From positions 165,146 through 229,145 of the forward strand of contig QEOQ01000092.1 of NCBI GenBank assembly GCA_010279815.1: a DNA stretch of 64,000 nucleotides, read 5' to 3'. This stretch comes from Brachionus plicatilis (lineage: Eukaryota > Rotifera > Eurotatoria > Ploima > Brachionidae). How positions within the stretch are numbered: the first letter of the stretch is position 1; each line of letters starts with the position of its first letter. The notes under the pieces are model-generated. The model was not told where the DNA came from and did no database searches. It worked only from the letters and a program-made list of their open reading frames with translations. Below are positions 32,922 to 43,615 of the stretch, in pieces. A program made the position numbers and the translations under genes.

Positions 32922-33984
32922 TGCTCAAACTGAATTTTAAAAGCAATTTTTCATGAATTTTCCTTTTTTAAATATATAATGCAAATAAAAATTAAATAAT
33001 TTCGTTTTATTTGTTTTTTGTTTTTCAAAAAGAAAATTAAAAAATGAAAATGCTTAAAAAAATATGAAAAATTAATTTTTCTTAACAATATAATCAATAT
33101 TTTAAAAAGACGACACTTTATTTATTTAAAAAATACAATTTTTGAAAATACGGTTTTATATTGTTTATAGAATTAATTTTCTGAATTTGTTTCACATTCA
33201 ATAAAGCATAATCAAAATAGTAATAGATAATTATTAAAATAGCACTTAATTGTAATCAATTGACTTAAAATGTTTTGCTTTTTATTTAAAAAAAATAAAT
33301 GCTGAATTCAAGCTTCCAATATTCAATATTAGTAATATCTTTAAATTAAAAATTAAAAAAAATCTTTTGCTTTTTTTTATAAATAAATAAATGTTATTTT
33401 AAGTTAGATTTTCTACGCTTTTAATCAAGTCATTTTCAAGCAATACTAAAATGATTAAGCTATTTTAGAGGTGATATTTTAACCTAGCTATTTTCACAGA
33501 TTGCTTAAATGATCATTCTATTATGATAATTGCTTTTTTAATACGACTCCTTTCAAAAGACTAAAATCCATTTTTAAAATCAATCTTTTAATTTGTTCTA
33601 AATCTTTTTTATTTAATAGGCATTTTTTTGGATTTTTTCCAAATTCGAAAAACAAATATCCTTTCATTTATTAAAAAAAAAAATTCTTAGATCCAATCAG
33701 TTTGGGTTAGTATTCTCTCGGAGCGGACTTTGGAATTAAATTTTACATTTAAAAGGTGCAGGAATTGGTTAACGACGACCTGTTTCTGAAATTATATGTG
33801 TCAAAAAATAAAATAAAATAAACAAACAAACACAATAAGTAAAAAATGAAATTATTTTTAATTGAAATAGAAATTATATAATTTTTTTTTATTAATCATG
33901 CAATCTCGAAGTCTAAAAAGAAACAAAAAAAATCATTTTAATTTTTAAAATTAAAAATTTGTTAAGTTATTTACTTTTATATTT
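32922..33984. other. AT-rich stretch, no recognised gene
   Basis: No coding or structured repeat was seen. It contains the original upstream region of the 31-kb WD40 gene, displaced by the Merlin insertion. Confidence 0.4.
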
Positions 33985-34020
33985 TATTTTATTTATCATC
34001 GCCAAATCTGGCGTAATTTT
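33985..34020 (-). mobile_element. LINE 3' tail
   Basis: Minus sense: a hairpin, cgccagatttggcg, followed by 'atgataaataaaataaaata'. Confidence 0.55.
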
Positions 34021-34563
34021 TGAACTAAAAAAATAAATAAAAATAAATTATTTATTAAATATTAAACGAAACATAAATATATTTTATAATGATGAATGTT
34101 ACTCTTTGTCAATGGCTCTAAACCAAAACAAAAAAAACAGTAATGCAATCAACAAAACGTAATTTGAATTACAGTCGGCATTTTTACGTATAATTCACAT
34201 TTAAATATTTGTCAAATTTTATAATAAAATTCTGAAACTTTTTAAAAAAATTTCTTTAAAATTCCCTCTTTAATAAATTCCATCAGAGGATTCCTTGGAA
34301 GAGTTGCTGTTTTTAATGGCCATAGGTTTCTTAGAAAAAATTTCCACTCCTAAATTTCAAAATTAAAAACCAAAAATATATTTTTCATTTGTGATTGAAT
34401 TATGTTCAAATGATGAAACAAAATTATTAAGAAAAATATGTGACATTTTGAAGTAACTGAACATAAACCTTGAAGACCCGACCTTTTTCGATAAAAACTC
34501 TGATTTTATCAGTTATTTTTAAAGAGTTTGCTTTGACTTTTTTAGCTAAAACCGGGACAACCC

Positions 34564-34940
34564 GGTTATGTTATCATGCGTATAACAAAAAATGTTATTA
34601 AGGAAAAATGTTATCAATAAAATTTAAAAAAAATATTTTAGAAATATAGTTATCATTTGTAAAATTTTGTTAGTATTACAAAAATTATTATGTAAAAAAA
34701 TCATTTATATTATTATTATATAATTATGAGTTTTTTATTTTGAGTGAAAAAATTAATTTTTTAATTTGCATTAGCCATTCTAGTTTTTGGTTTTCTAGTT
34801 AAAAACATTTTTCCTAAGTGTTAAGTCAAATTTTACTATTTCAAATGTTTCAAAATTTAGTAAACTTTATTTTATTATTTAAAATATAATGTTATCATGC
34901 TTGATAGCATTTTTTGTTATCCGCATGATAACAAAACCAG
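34564..34940. mobile_element. Foldback MITE
   Basis: The ends ggttatgttatcatgcgtat, then 'aacaaaaaatg', and the complementary 'cattttttgttatccgcatg', then 'ataacaaaacc', form inverted repeats of about 30 bp. An internal 'atgttatcatgcttgatagc' partly repeats the motif. No ORF and no clear TSD were found. Confidence 0.6.
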
Positions 34941-35094
34941 AGGTGAACAGTTAATTGAAAAATAATTAATTATTATTAATTTTATTAAAATTTTGAAGTC
35001 TAATGGACAAAAAAAAATATTTAAATTCATAATATAGTTTGTGTACAAATAAAAAAATTGCAACAGTTTGCTTTTAAAAAAAAATTTTTTCTAA

Positions 35095-35150
35095 TATTAT
35101 TATTATTATTTATTTCAAAAAAACACCACTTGGGTGATGAAAGTAAAAGT
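35095..35150 (-). mobile_element. LINE 3' tail
   Basis: Minus sense: a hairpin around cacccaagtggtg, followed by 'tttttttgaaataaataata' and a TAA-rich tail. Confidence 0.55.
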
Positions 35151-35840
35151 TACAAAGAAAAAAAAAAATAAATAAAAAAAAATTTGAAAAGTTAGATAGA
35201 AGAAAGTTAATTTAATTTTCTTTTTTTTTTCTTTTTTTTTCTTTTATTAATTTTACAAAATATATAATTCCATTTAAAAAAAACAAAAAATTTTTTTTTA
35301 CAATTTAAGGTTAGACAAATTAATTAAATTCATCCTCAAATTTTGAACACCATCCGTTTATTCAAAAATATTAACCAACACCATTTCAAACAACTAAAAC
35401 AAATTCTAATAAAACGATAAGTTTTTTCTTTATTTTATACTAAAATCAACTCTAAGTAGATCATTCTTTCATAAGTTAATTGAAAAATTACAAAAAAATG
35501 TTTAATTTTGGTTTTTATTTGTATCACAATGATCCTCGTATTTTGAGTTCAAAGTAATTTAGTTTTTTCACTATTGACGAAAAAAAGTATTATAATAAAA
35601 TTTATAATAATTTATTTAATAAAATATTTTTATAGAAGGCCAAATCAAACATCATCGAAATTAATTTCTTTTAGCAAAATTCTTAAAATTTACTTTTGAA
35701 ATACCACACCATTTGCTGTCATTAGAAACGCATGTAAATTACGTAAATGCTTCACCTTTTTTTAATTAGCATCACCTTAAAAATATATTAAATTTTGAAT
35801 AACTTTTTTACAAATTCTAAGTTGAATTTAAGCCTAAAAA

Positions 35841-37106
35841 ATGACTTGGTTTGTTGGTGATAATCGAAGCTTTTTTCAAAAATTTTTTGGAAATATTCTT
35901 ATCAATGGTCCAATGCCAAAGCATATTGGGATTATAATGGACGGAAATAGACGTTTTGCCAAATCCAAAAATATTGAAAAAATTGAAGGCCATAAGTCTG
36001 GCTTTGAAAAATTAGCTGAAGTAATTTTTTTTAATTGTGGTGAATAATTTTTAAGCTTTTGGCCATTTAAGGCTCTAGGTTGGTGCTTAATGATGAATAT
36101 AAAAGAAATCAGTGTTTATGCTTTTAGTATTGAGAATTTTAAACGAACTAAAGAAGAAATAGATGGCCTTTTTGACTTGGCAAAATCTAAATTAAAAGAC
36201 TTGATAAATGAAAAGTATTTCTAGTCAATAAATTTTATTTAAAAAAGAAAAATTTTAAATAACTAAAATTCAAGATCAAAATTGATACAATTTGGAATTT
36301 GTGTTCGATTTTTTGGAAATATTAACTTATTACCAAAAGATGTACAGATTGTGATCGCTGAAGTAATTGAGCTGACTAAACATCAAAGAAATTTCTTTTT
36401 AAACTTGTGTATATCTTACACTTCTCGAGATGAAATGAGTACTTCTATTAAGGACGTGAATGAGGCCATAATGAAAAAGTATTTAAAAGTGGAGTAAGTT
36501 GTTAATTTAGATATTTAAATGGATCAATTTTTTAAATTTAATATTTAAGAGATATAAATGAAACAATAATAGAAAATTCACTTTTTACCAATCACTCATT
36601 TAATATAGACTTATTAATTAGGACTTCGGGTGAAATTCGCCTAAGTGATTTTCTTCTGTGGCAATCAAATTTATCAGTCCTAGTATTTGCAGAAAAAACA
36701 TGGCCAGAATATTCTATTTGGGGTTTTTACATGGCTATTCTAAAATTTCAAATAAATCATAAAAATATCCAAGTAAGCATAAGAATAAAATTTGGTTTTT
36801 AAAAATTTATTTTAAAAATTTTTTATTTAGAATTTAAGATTATCTCACATAAAACAAAAGGAAGAATCCCTACTCAACTCAAAAAGCATGCACAATCGTG
36901 ACCAAATAGTAAAGCAATTGGGTAAAGCAAATTTTCAAAGCTATGACGAATTAATTGAATTAACTAAAAACGCTGCATTTTTTTCGAGGAAAAAAGAAAT
37001 CGAAGGATATAATAAAAGAAAAGATTTTTATTATAAAAAATTAATTTCCAAACGAGAAAAGACTTATCAAGATTTAATTGAAAATGTTAGCAGTTGTAAT
37101 CTTTAA
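35841..37106 (+). CDS. DHDDS: Dehydrodolichyl diphosphate synthase catalytic subunit (cis-prenyltransferase)
   Basis: Five exons (35841-36020, 36072-36214, 36275-36493, 36550-36772, 36831-37106) join in phase to about 346 codons with GT-AG introns of 51-60 bp. Family motifs are in order: [14 protein letters not shown] with the catalytic Asp (residue ~34), [61 protein letters not shown] and [12 protein letters not shown]. The RLSDFLLWQ form marks the eukaryotic DHDDS branch. The enzyme adds isopentenyl units in cis to farnesyl diphosphate at the ER to make the dolichol precursor, with a partner subunit of NgBR type. That partner is not in this window. The C-terminal exon is basic and coiled-coil-like. 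An AATAAA lies ~28 bp after the stop. The gene appears intact. Confidence 0.95.
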
Positions 37107-37149
37107 TCTCTTCTTTAATTTTGTTTGAATATTAAATAAAAATATTATT

Positions 37150-37205
37150 CATAAAATATTATTATTATTGTTATTTATTTCATTAAAAGCCTCAAAGGCG
37201 ATGTA
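37150..37205 (-). mobile_element. LINE 3' tail just downstream of DHDDS
   Basis: Minus sense: a hairpin, gcctttgaggc, followed by 'ttttaatgaaataaataaca' and (ATA)n. It inserted within ~50 bp of the DHDDS stop. Confidence 0.6.
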
Positions 37206-37315
37206 AAATAATAAAATTTAAAAATAAAAAAAAAGACAAAAATTAGATAGTTTCTAAATAAATATTTAACAAAGATTTTAAATTTTTAATTTTTAACAAA
37301 CGAGAAAAAACTTAC

Positions 37316-38225
37316 AGTACCGATTTGACAAGAGGATTTCTGGTAATTTTACGCAAAAATTGGTACAAATGACAAGGCTAAAAAAAAGCTTAATTTTTTG
37401 AATGTTTTATTTTTTTCTAATAAATTTTTTAAAAAGTAGTTTCTATTTGTTTGATTATATTTTACCAAGAGTTACTTTTTTTTTTAACTTTTTTTACGTA
37501 AATTTTGGTATAATATGGCAAAATAAAGTAATTTTTGAAATTTTTATTTTTCCTAATAAACTTGCAGTCCGACCATCCGCCATTTTTGTCCAACACTTTA
37601 TTAATTACCTGTGAAACAAAAAATAACATAAATTTAATCTATTAAATTTTAAGAATTAAAATTAAGAATTTTTAGAAGCAACATACGGAAATAAATTTTC
37701 TGCCAAAATATCTCTTTACAGAAATTGATCCATATTTTCTTTAAATACCTTTTAAATTTAGAAATGATAAAAAAAGAACAAAACTATTTTAAGTAATAAA
37801 ATATACTGCGAATTCTGTAATTCCTTTACGAGATATCCCATCCCAGATATGAATTTTACTCTTAAACTTAGATGAACATGGTATTTTTCTACAGAGATAT
37901 TTTGGCAGAATATTTTTTTCCGTATGTTGCTTCTATTATAAATGAAAATTTTAAACTTCATCAAGACGATGATCTTAAACACAAGTCATACGTTTGTACA
38001 ACATTTTTTAGCTACAAATAGCATTAACTGGGTAAAATATAGTTTAGTAAGTAATAAGATATAATTGCAAAATTTTAATTTAATATCAAGATTAATATAA
38101 TAATAATAATTTTAATTTTATATTACTCTTCAGATCTAGACCCAATAAAAATGGTTTGGAATGAATCAAAAAGATTTACCATAAAAAATTTTCCTCAAAA
38201 TGTTGAGGAATTAACTTTAATTTTC
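37316..38225 (+). pseudogene. Rearranged Tc1/mariner copy
   Basis: The left end, cagtaccgatttgacaag, matches the element at 49751-51031. The transposase is on the plus strand from ~37880 (ILAEYFFPYVASIINENFKL, HQDDDLKHKSYVCTTFF) to ~38220 (DLDPIKMVWNESKRF). An inverted piece of the same coding region (37680-37745) lies upstream, so the copy is internally rearranged. After the TGG near 38030 comes gtaaaatatag and then ~55 AT-rich bases, the decayed equivalent of the intron in the other copies. The right terminal repeat is missing; a LINE fragment begins there. Confidence 0.8.
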
Positions 38226-38590
38226 ACAGTCATGTGTTAGAACAGACGTCCGTAGAAAGAGATTTTGGTATCATGATAAATAGTAAACTTAAATGGACTG
38301 AGCAGATAGACAAGGCAATCCAGATGGCTAATCGAGTCCAACTCAAAAATGCCTTTAAATTTTGGACAACGGACAACTTTAGAAGACTCTTCCATCTTGA
38401 ATACTGTACAGCAGCCTGGAATCCTTTGCAAAAGAAAGACCGGTTACCCCTAAAATTGTATATAATTGGCCAGAATTTTAACCCTTATACTCATTTGACC
38501 TATTTAAGAAGAAAATTTTTGAATTTTCTAATAAAATTATTTAATTCATTTAATTCAATTTATTCGAAACAAAACAAGAATGAGTTTTAA
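38226..38590 (+). mobile_element. LINE RT C-terminal fragment
   Basis: The frame contains RDFGIMINSKLKWTEQIDKA, LKNAFKFWTTDNFRRLFHLE and YCTAAWNPLQKKDRL. This fits the region following the RT catalytic site of jockey/CR1-like LINEs (RDLGV...L.W..HI....KA...L..), joined with a small deletion to the LEYC..AWNP block. Both ends are truncated, with no tail visible. Confidence 0.8.
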
Positions 38591-39087
38591 AGAAGTATTA
38601 AAAAAGGAAGAGTTAATCTTTACTATAATCACAAAAAAATTTTTTCTAATTATTTTGGCAAACAACTAAAACAGATCCAATTTGAGCATTCTTCACAAGA
38701 TAACCATTTTGATCAGTATGATTTTTTTCAGATTGAATTTCTTTGTTCTGTGACATTTTAAGCTTATTTTTTACAATTTGCTTTTATTTATGTTTGAAAT
38801 AAAAACTTGGTTTTGAAAAAAAAAATTTTTTTGATAGTAAGAGAGAGATAAAATAATTTTACAATTTTTTAATTTTTAAAAAATGGCGTCACTGCATTTT
38901 TATAGCCTTATTCGGTTAAATGGGTTAAATAGAATCTTATTTGGACTAATAGGGTGATTTTTCGGACCAATAGGGTTAAATCTATTTAACCTTTTAAGCC
39001 CTAAAAATTACCCCATTAGATGAAGCCCTGAGGACATTACCTAAAATTCTGAAAAAATTATCTTAGATTTTTAACCTGTGCTGAATC

Positions 39088-39480
39088 TAGTGTTGGGCAT
39101 GTTTTTTTCCGAGTCGACTCGACTAAGCTTCTTTTTTAGTCGGCTCGACTCGACTCAAAAATATTTTTTCAAAAATTAAATTGAAAAGAAAAGTTTTAAG
39201 TTGTATTTTTCTACATAAATAACAAAGAAACTGCAAAGTCGATTTAGCTAAGTCGTTGTTTAATTTTTCTCGGCAATAGGGTCCTGGATCGATCCTCAAT
39301 GGAAAAAGATCAATGTAAATTTTAAAAAACAATTAAGTTAAATAATTAATATTAGAATTCAAAAGTTAATTAGATAAAATAATTAGAAAAAAGCAGAAAA
39401 CAAAAAAAAATTTTTAGGTAAAAAAAATTAAATTGAAAAGAAAATATTTTTTTGAAGTTGACTCGAGTCGACTTTTACTT
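39088..39480. repeat. Possible hAT-type MITE with 'gactcgagtcgac' ends
   Basis: It starts tagtgttgggcatg, like the hAT MITEs at 23967 and 58423, then 'gagtcgactcgactaagc'. Near 39460 'gttgactcgagtcgactttt' is its partial inverse. No closing 'ccaacacta' and no matching TSD were found. Confidence 0.4.
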
Positions 39481-39639
39481 CAATAAAGAATTTTTTACTT
39501 CTTCTATAGTTCCATCTGTTCATTTTGGTTTTTCTCAAGCTTTTTGTATAACAAACTTATATATTTAACGCTGTCTAATTTTACCTCTTACAGTTCCTAG
39601 TTTGTTTTATCCATTTTTTACCCATATGAAGTAAAATTT

Positions 39640-39840
39640 CTTTTTTTATTTTCTGACTCTTGCTCATCTTCATCTTCAACTGAATCAATAGTAGTTTACC
39701 ATGTAGTCCCTGTTTCTACAGTTTCTTGAGATTCAATTTCTTCCTTATTATCTAGTTCTAAATCTCTACTGATCTCATCTTCTTCTGAGTTTATCTCACT
39801 TTCAAAATCTCCTATAATAGAACAAGAGTTGTCTAAAAAT
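39640..39840 (-). pseudogene. Acidic coding fragment
   Basis: A minus-strand frame reads DFESEINSEEDEISRDLELD, NKEEIESQETVETGTTW, a stop, then TIDSVEDEDEQESENKK. The composition is clearly coding-like (Glu/Asp/Ser-rich), but no family is recognised. It lies beside hAT-like repeats and may be the tail of a transposase. Confidence 0.35.
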
Positions 39841-39844
39841 CACA

Positions 39845-40225
39845 TATTAAGTTCAAGTCCGGACTTGGACTCTTTTAAAAAAAAAAAAATAAAAAACTTT
39901 GGCTCGGACTTTTAGAAAAAAAAGAAAATAGTCTTGACTTGGACCTAACTTGAGACTTAAGATCTACTACTTTAACTTTAACTACTTTATCTATTTTTGA
40001 ATTGTTTGACTGTTGAAACTTCTGATGGTAAATTATTCCATTCGTTTGCGACTTTTTTGGTGAAGAAGTTGGTTCTTTGTAAACAGTTGGTTGAAGTTTG
40101 TCCGGAGATTTTTCTCATGTGCCCTTTGATTCCCTGGACCAGAGTTGTTTAAAAGTCTCAAAAAAAAGTCCAAGTCAAGACTTAAAAAAATTTTTTTTAA
40201 AAAAAAAAGTCCAAGTCAGGTCCAT
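39845..40225. repeat. 'aagtccaagtc' repeats flanking a LINE end
   Basis: Two inverted clusters of 'aagtccaagtc'-type words, each next to an 'agagttgt' string (39822 and 40141), surround the LINE C-terminus at 39985-40125. They look like MITE ends, but no TSD was defined. Confidence 0.4.
39985..40125 (-). mobile_element. LINE RT C-terminal end
   Basis: Minus sense: KGHMRKISGQTSTNCLQRTN, then FFTKKVANEWNNLPSEVSTV and KQFKN. This is the standard LINE C-terminus (R...FF..RV...WN.LP..V....-FK). It is only a fragment. Confidence 0.75.
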
Positions 40226-40240
40226 TACACGGACGGTTTT

Positions 40241-40372
40241 TAGCGGTCATTTGACCGGTCAGCTTGGCGGTCAAAATTTAGGACTGTTTAAAAAACCGGT
40301 CAAAAAAAGCGGGCAACTTTGTGGCGGCGGTCATTTAGCCGTTCAGCTTGGCGGCCAGAATTTTGGACTGCC
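40241..40372. repeat. GC-rich tandem pair, ~84-bp period
   Basis: 'gcggtcatttgaccggtcag', followed by 'cttggcggtcaaaatttagg', recurs at 40325 as 'gcggtcatttagccgttcag' and 'cttggcggccagaattttgg'. The composition resembles the bodies of the hAT MITEs at 23967 and 58423. Confidence 0.6.
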
Positions 40373-40504
40373 GCGCTGAAAAAAAAGAGGTGATAAGAAA
40401 ATAAAAAAATAAAAATTTAAGATAATTTAAAATGTTTATTAATTTAAAAAAAAAAACAGTTTTTTTTATAAAAAAATAAAAATAAACAATTACCAACAAC
40501 TAAT

Positions 40505-40645
40505 TTTCATTCAAAATGCTACTTATACGAATATCGGTTCGAATTTTATCTTTCTTGCTAGAGGTTGCCCAGAAAGATGATACATATTCAAGATGTGATC
40601 TTACATATGCACAATAAAGTGTCTTGAAAGTCTAGATGATCCTGA
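40505..40645 (-). mobile_element. LINE RT fragment
   Basis: Minus sense: FKTLYCAYVRSHLEYVSSFW, then ATSSKKDKI. This is the L(Y)..YVR..LEY....W.....KD block after the RT active site. It is short and truncated at both ends. Confidence 0.7.
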
Positions 40646-43560
40646 ATGTCATTTTGAAATGCCCGAGAACCGAAGTTGGTTTGTCGGGATTTTTAAATGA
40701 GTCGCTAATTTCAATATTGAGCTTTTAGGATCCAGTTAGTGTTTAAAAAAATCGAGAATGAAAGATATACTCAATGAATATTTGAGTTGAAAAATTCAAA
40801 ACAATAAGTCTTTATTTGTATTTGTTTTAATATTTTAAATTAAAAGATTTAAAGAAATGGTTCCATAATTAAAAAAAAACTGATAAAATTTAAAAGTTTA
40901 TTGGATTTCTAAGAAGTTTAACATTAAAATTTTTCATTAAAATTTTATCATTTAAATATCAAATTTAAATCTTTAATTTTACAAAAATAAAATAAAAAAA
41001 AATTTTTAAATTTTAAAAAATAATTATAAAATTTTTATTTCATTTAGTATTTTCTTGATATATTTTCTTGATATATTTTTTTTTAATTTTTACTTTTTAC
41101 ATCAGCATATTGGTGGCCAATTGAAATAAATTAAAAAGGTATATCAAAAATTGACCAAAAGTCCATGAAGATTAAAAAAAATGTGAAACTAAAAAACAAC
41201 AACATAAACTACAATTTTTTATTTTTAATTTTTGAAAAAGTGAACTAGAACATAGATCAAGAAATAATTTTTTCAAAATACAGAATAAAACATAAAAATT
41301 AAAAATATAATTGTTATTTTTGCAAACTGCTGTATAAACATAAAAATAAAAATAAACTTTAACTAAATAATAAACTTTTTTCTTTTTTCAATGAAACAAA
41401 AAATTGATTGGATTTTTTTGACCAAAGTCTATTCTAAGGTGGAACTTGAATATTTTTTCAAGCAATTTCTGAAAGCAACATCTGCAATCTGAATCTAGAA
41501 CTGATGATCACAAAATGCGAGTTCTTTATCTATTTGTGAATTAACAGTTATTAAAAATAAATTTTAAAAGAGAAAAAAAAATTTATTCATGATTCATATT
41601 TTATATGTTTTTTTAATCTTCGTCCACCAAAAGCCGATAACTAAACAAATATGTACTTTGTAGGCTTTGCACTGAAAATTTAATAAACCCATAAAAAATT
41701 GATTTTTTCGAAAAAAAAACTTGCGTCTTTACTACTTTGATTACTGTTAGAATTTAGGTGTTATTTTTTTTGGTCATGAGAACAAATAATACAAAATATA
41801 CTCTTGGAATAAATCTTAGAAAAACTTTACTTTTAAAGCGTTTATTGTATCTCGTCTCTTTTTAATAAATTCACTTAAAAAATTAATTTGTCTCGAAATT
41901 TCCTTCCGGTATAAATAAAATGAAAATATTAAGTATTTTTGCTAAATAAATTTGCTGCATTATTTGAAGTTTTCACAATTTAGCTTAAATCAAAAATTTC
42001 GAGATTAATTAATTCTTTGAATAAATAAAAATTTGAGTTGTGATTCAAATTTTATAGACAATAATTCTAAATTTTTTTCCTTATTAATTTAAATTTCAAC
42101 TATAAGAAAAGTTTGATTTTAACTTTTCAATAAAAATAATTTATTGATTTTTAGATAAAATTTAAAACGGAATCAAATTCCAAAGTAGTTTTTAGAATTT
42201 CTCGAATTTCTTTTTTCTCGAATTTAATTTTCACATAATTTTTTACATGAAAACGATATTAATCCATATCATCTATTTTTCATATTTAGATTAGACTTTA
42301 ATTTTTACCTAGAATTTACAAAAAATTATTGACATGATTTAAATTTGGCTTCAATTAATCTCTATTTATGATAGTTAATTAAATTTCATTTTATTAGAAT
42401 AAAATTTTAGCATCATGATTGAATTTTTTGACAGAAAAAGAAATAATAAATTAAATTAGACAAAGAAAAATGAGTTAAAAAATCTCAAAATTTTTGTACA
42501 AGTTCTAGAAATTGTTCTAATTATAAGCAGAGAATACAAATTCAATTTTAAGTATCCTCTAAAATGTAATTATTTTAAATATTTGAGGGTTTATTTCGGA
42601 CAAAACAGAATAAGTGCTGATTTTTTAAGATCGACGCTCGGACAGAAATTATTAAAATTAATGTATAAAATATTTTAAAAATTGATTATCAAAAAAAATT
42701 TTTTCTTAAAATTTAAATTGAATTTGAGATTTAATTGAGCTTAAAAAATTTAAGAAATAAAATTAATTGATTTAAACAAAAAAAATTATATACGAAAGTT
42801 TTTTTAAGATCCCTTTTGATCATAAAATCATAGGAAAAATTAAAAAAAAAATTTTTTCTCCAATAATTGTTCAATTTTTAATAATTTTCGACTCTAATTG
42901 AGATGGAAAAAAAATTTAAAATAAAGCTTTAATCGATTATTTTAAACTTAAAAAATGGAATAATAGAAAATTTTAAAAGCTTTGAATTTATTATTCAAAA
43001 AATAAAAAAATAATTTGTTCAAAATTTGAGAGTACATTTTTGACAGTATTTTTGTTAAATTTTTTCGACCATATAATTAGCTCAGCATTTTTTAAATTCT
43101 TTTAGGAAATCAACTTGATTACGATAGTCCTTTATTAAAAGATGAATTGAAAATGAATTTGAAGACTTAAGATTTTTTATCAAAAATTGTTTTTTTTTTT
43201 GAAGAAAAAAATTAACATTTCACTATTTCCATGTTTGAGTTGAAAAAAATAAATGTCAATGTCTTTATCAATAAAAAAAAGTATTTTCATATATCAAATC
43301 AAAACAGCATCTAAAAAAGTAAAACTCTAAAATCTCATGTATTTAGTGCCGAATTTTTTTGAGGAAAAAGTTTGTTTTTATCTTAACCATTGAACGCTTT
43401 TTCTACGATAAAATTATTTCAAAAAATAACAAAATGACATAATTCCAATTATATTTTAGTTATTACACTTGCTTTCATTCTTTAAGGCTTAGATTTTGTT
43501 TCTATTAATTAAACAAGTATTAACTTTTTCGTATTACTGATGTTTTCCGATCAATATTTT
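40646..43560. other. Long AT-rich region upstream of the Kv gene
   Basis: About 2.9 kb of low-complexity A/T sequence with no recognised coding or terminal-repeat structure. It presumably contains the Kv promoter and any 5' UTR exons, which I cannot place. Confidence 0.4.
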
Positions 43561-43566
43561 TGCATG

Positions 43567-43615
43567 AAGCAAACTTTAGCAAACTTTAGCAAACTTAAGC
43601 AAATTTTAGCTTTAG
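43567..43615 (+). repeat. Tandem 10-mers just before the Kv start codon
   Basis: 'caaactttag' is repeated about four times with slight changes and ends 'agctttag' directly before the ATG at 43616. The last 'tttag' could serve as a splice acceptor for a 5' UTR exon. Confidence 0.5.

Noticed and set aside
34260..34350. Minus-strand terminal exon (IFSKKPMAIKNSNSSKESSD)
   Set aside because: An acceptor-like 'gaaatttag' precedes it, but there is no partner exon and it is too short to support.
39088..40380. Complete hAT element from 'tagtgttgggc'
   Set aside because: No closing inverted end and no copy of the flanking 'gctgaatc' was found downstream.
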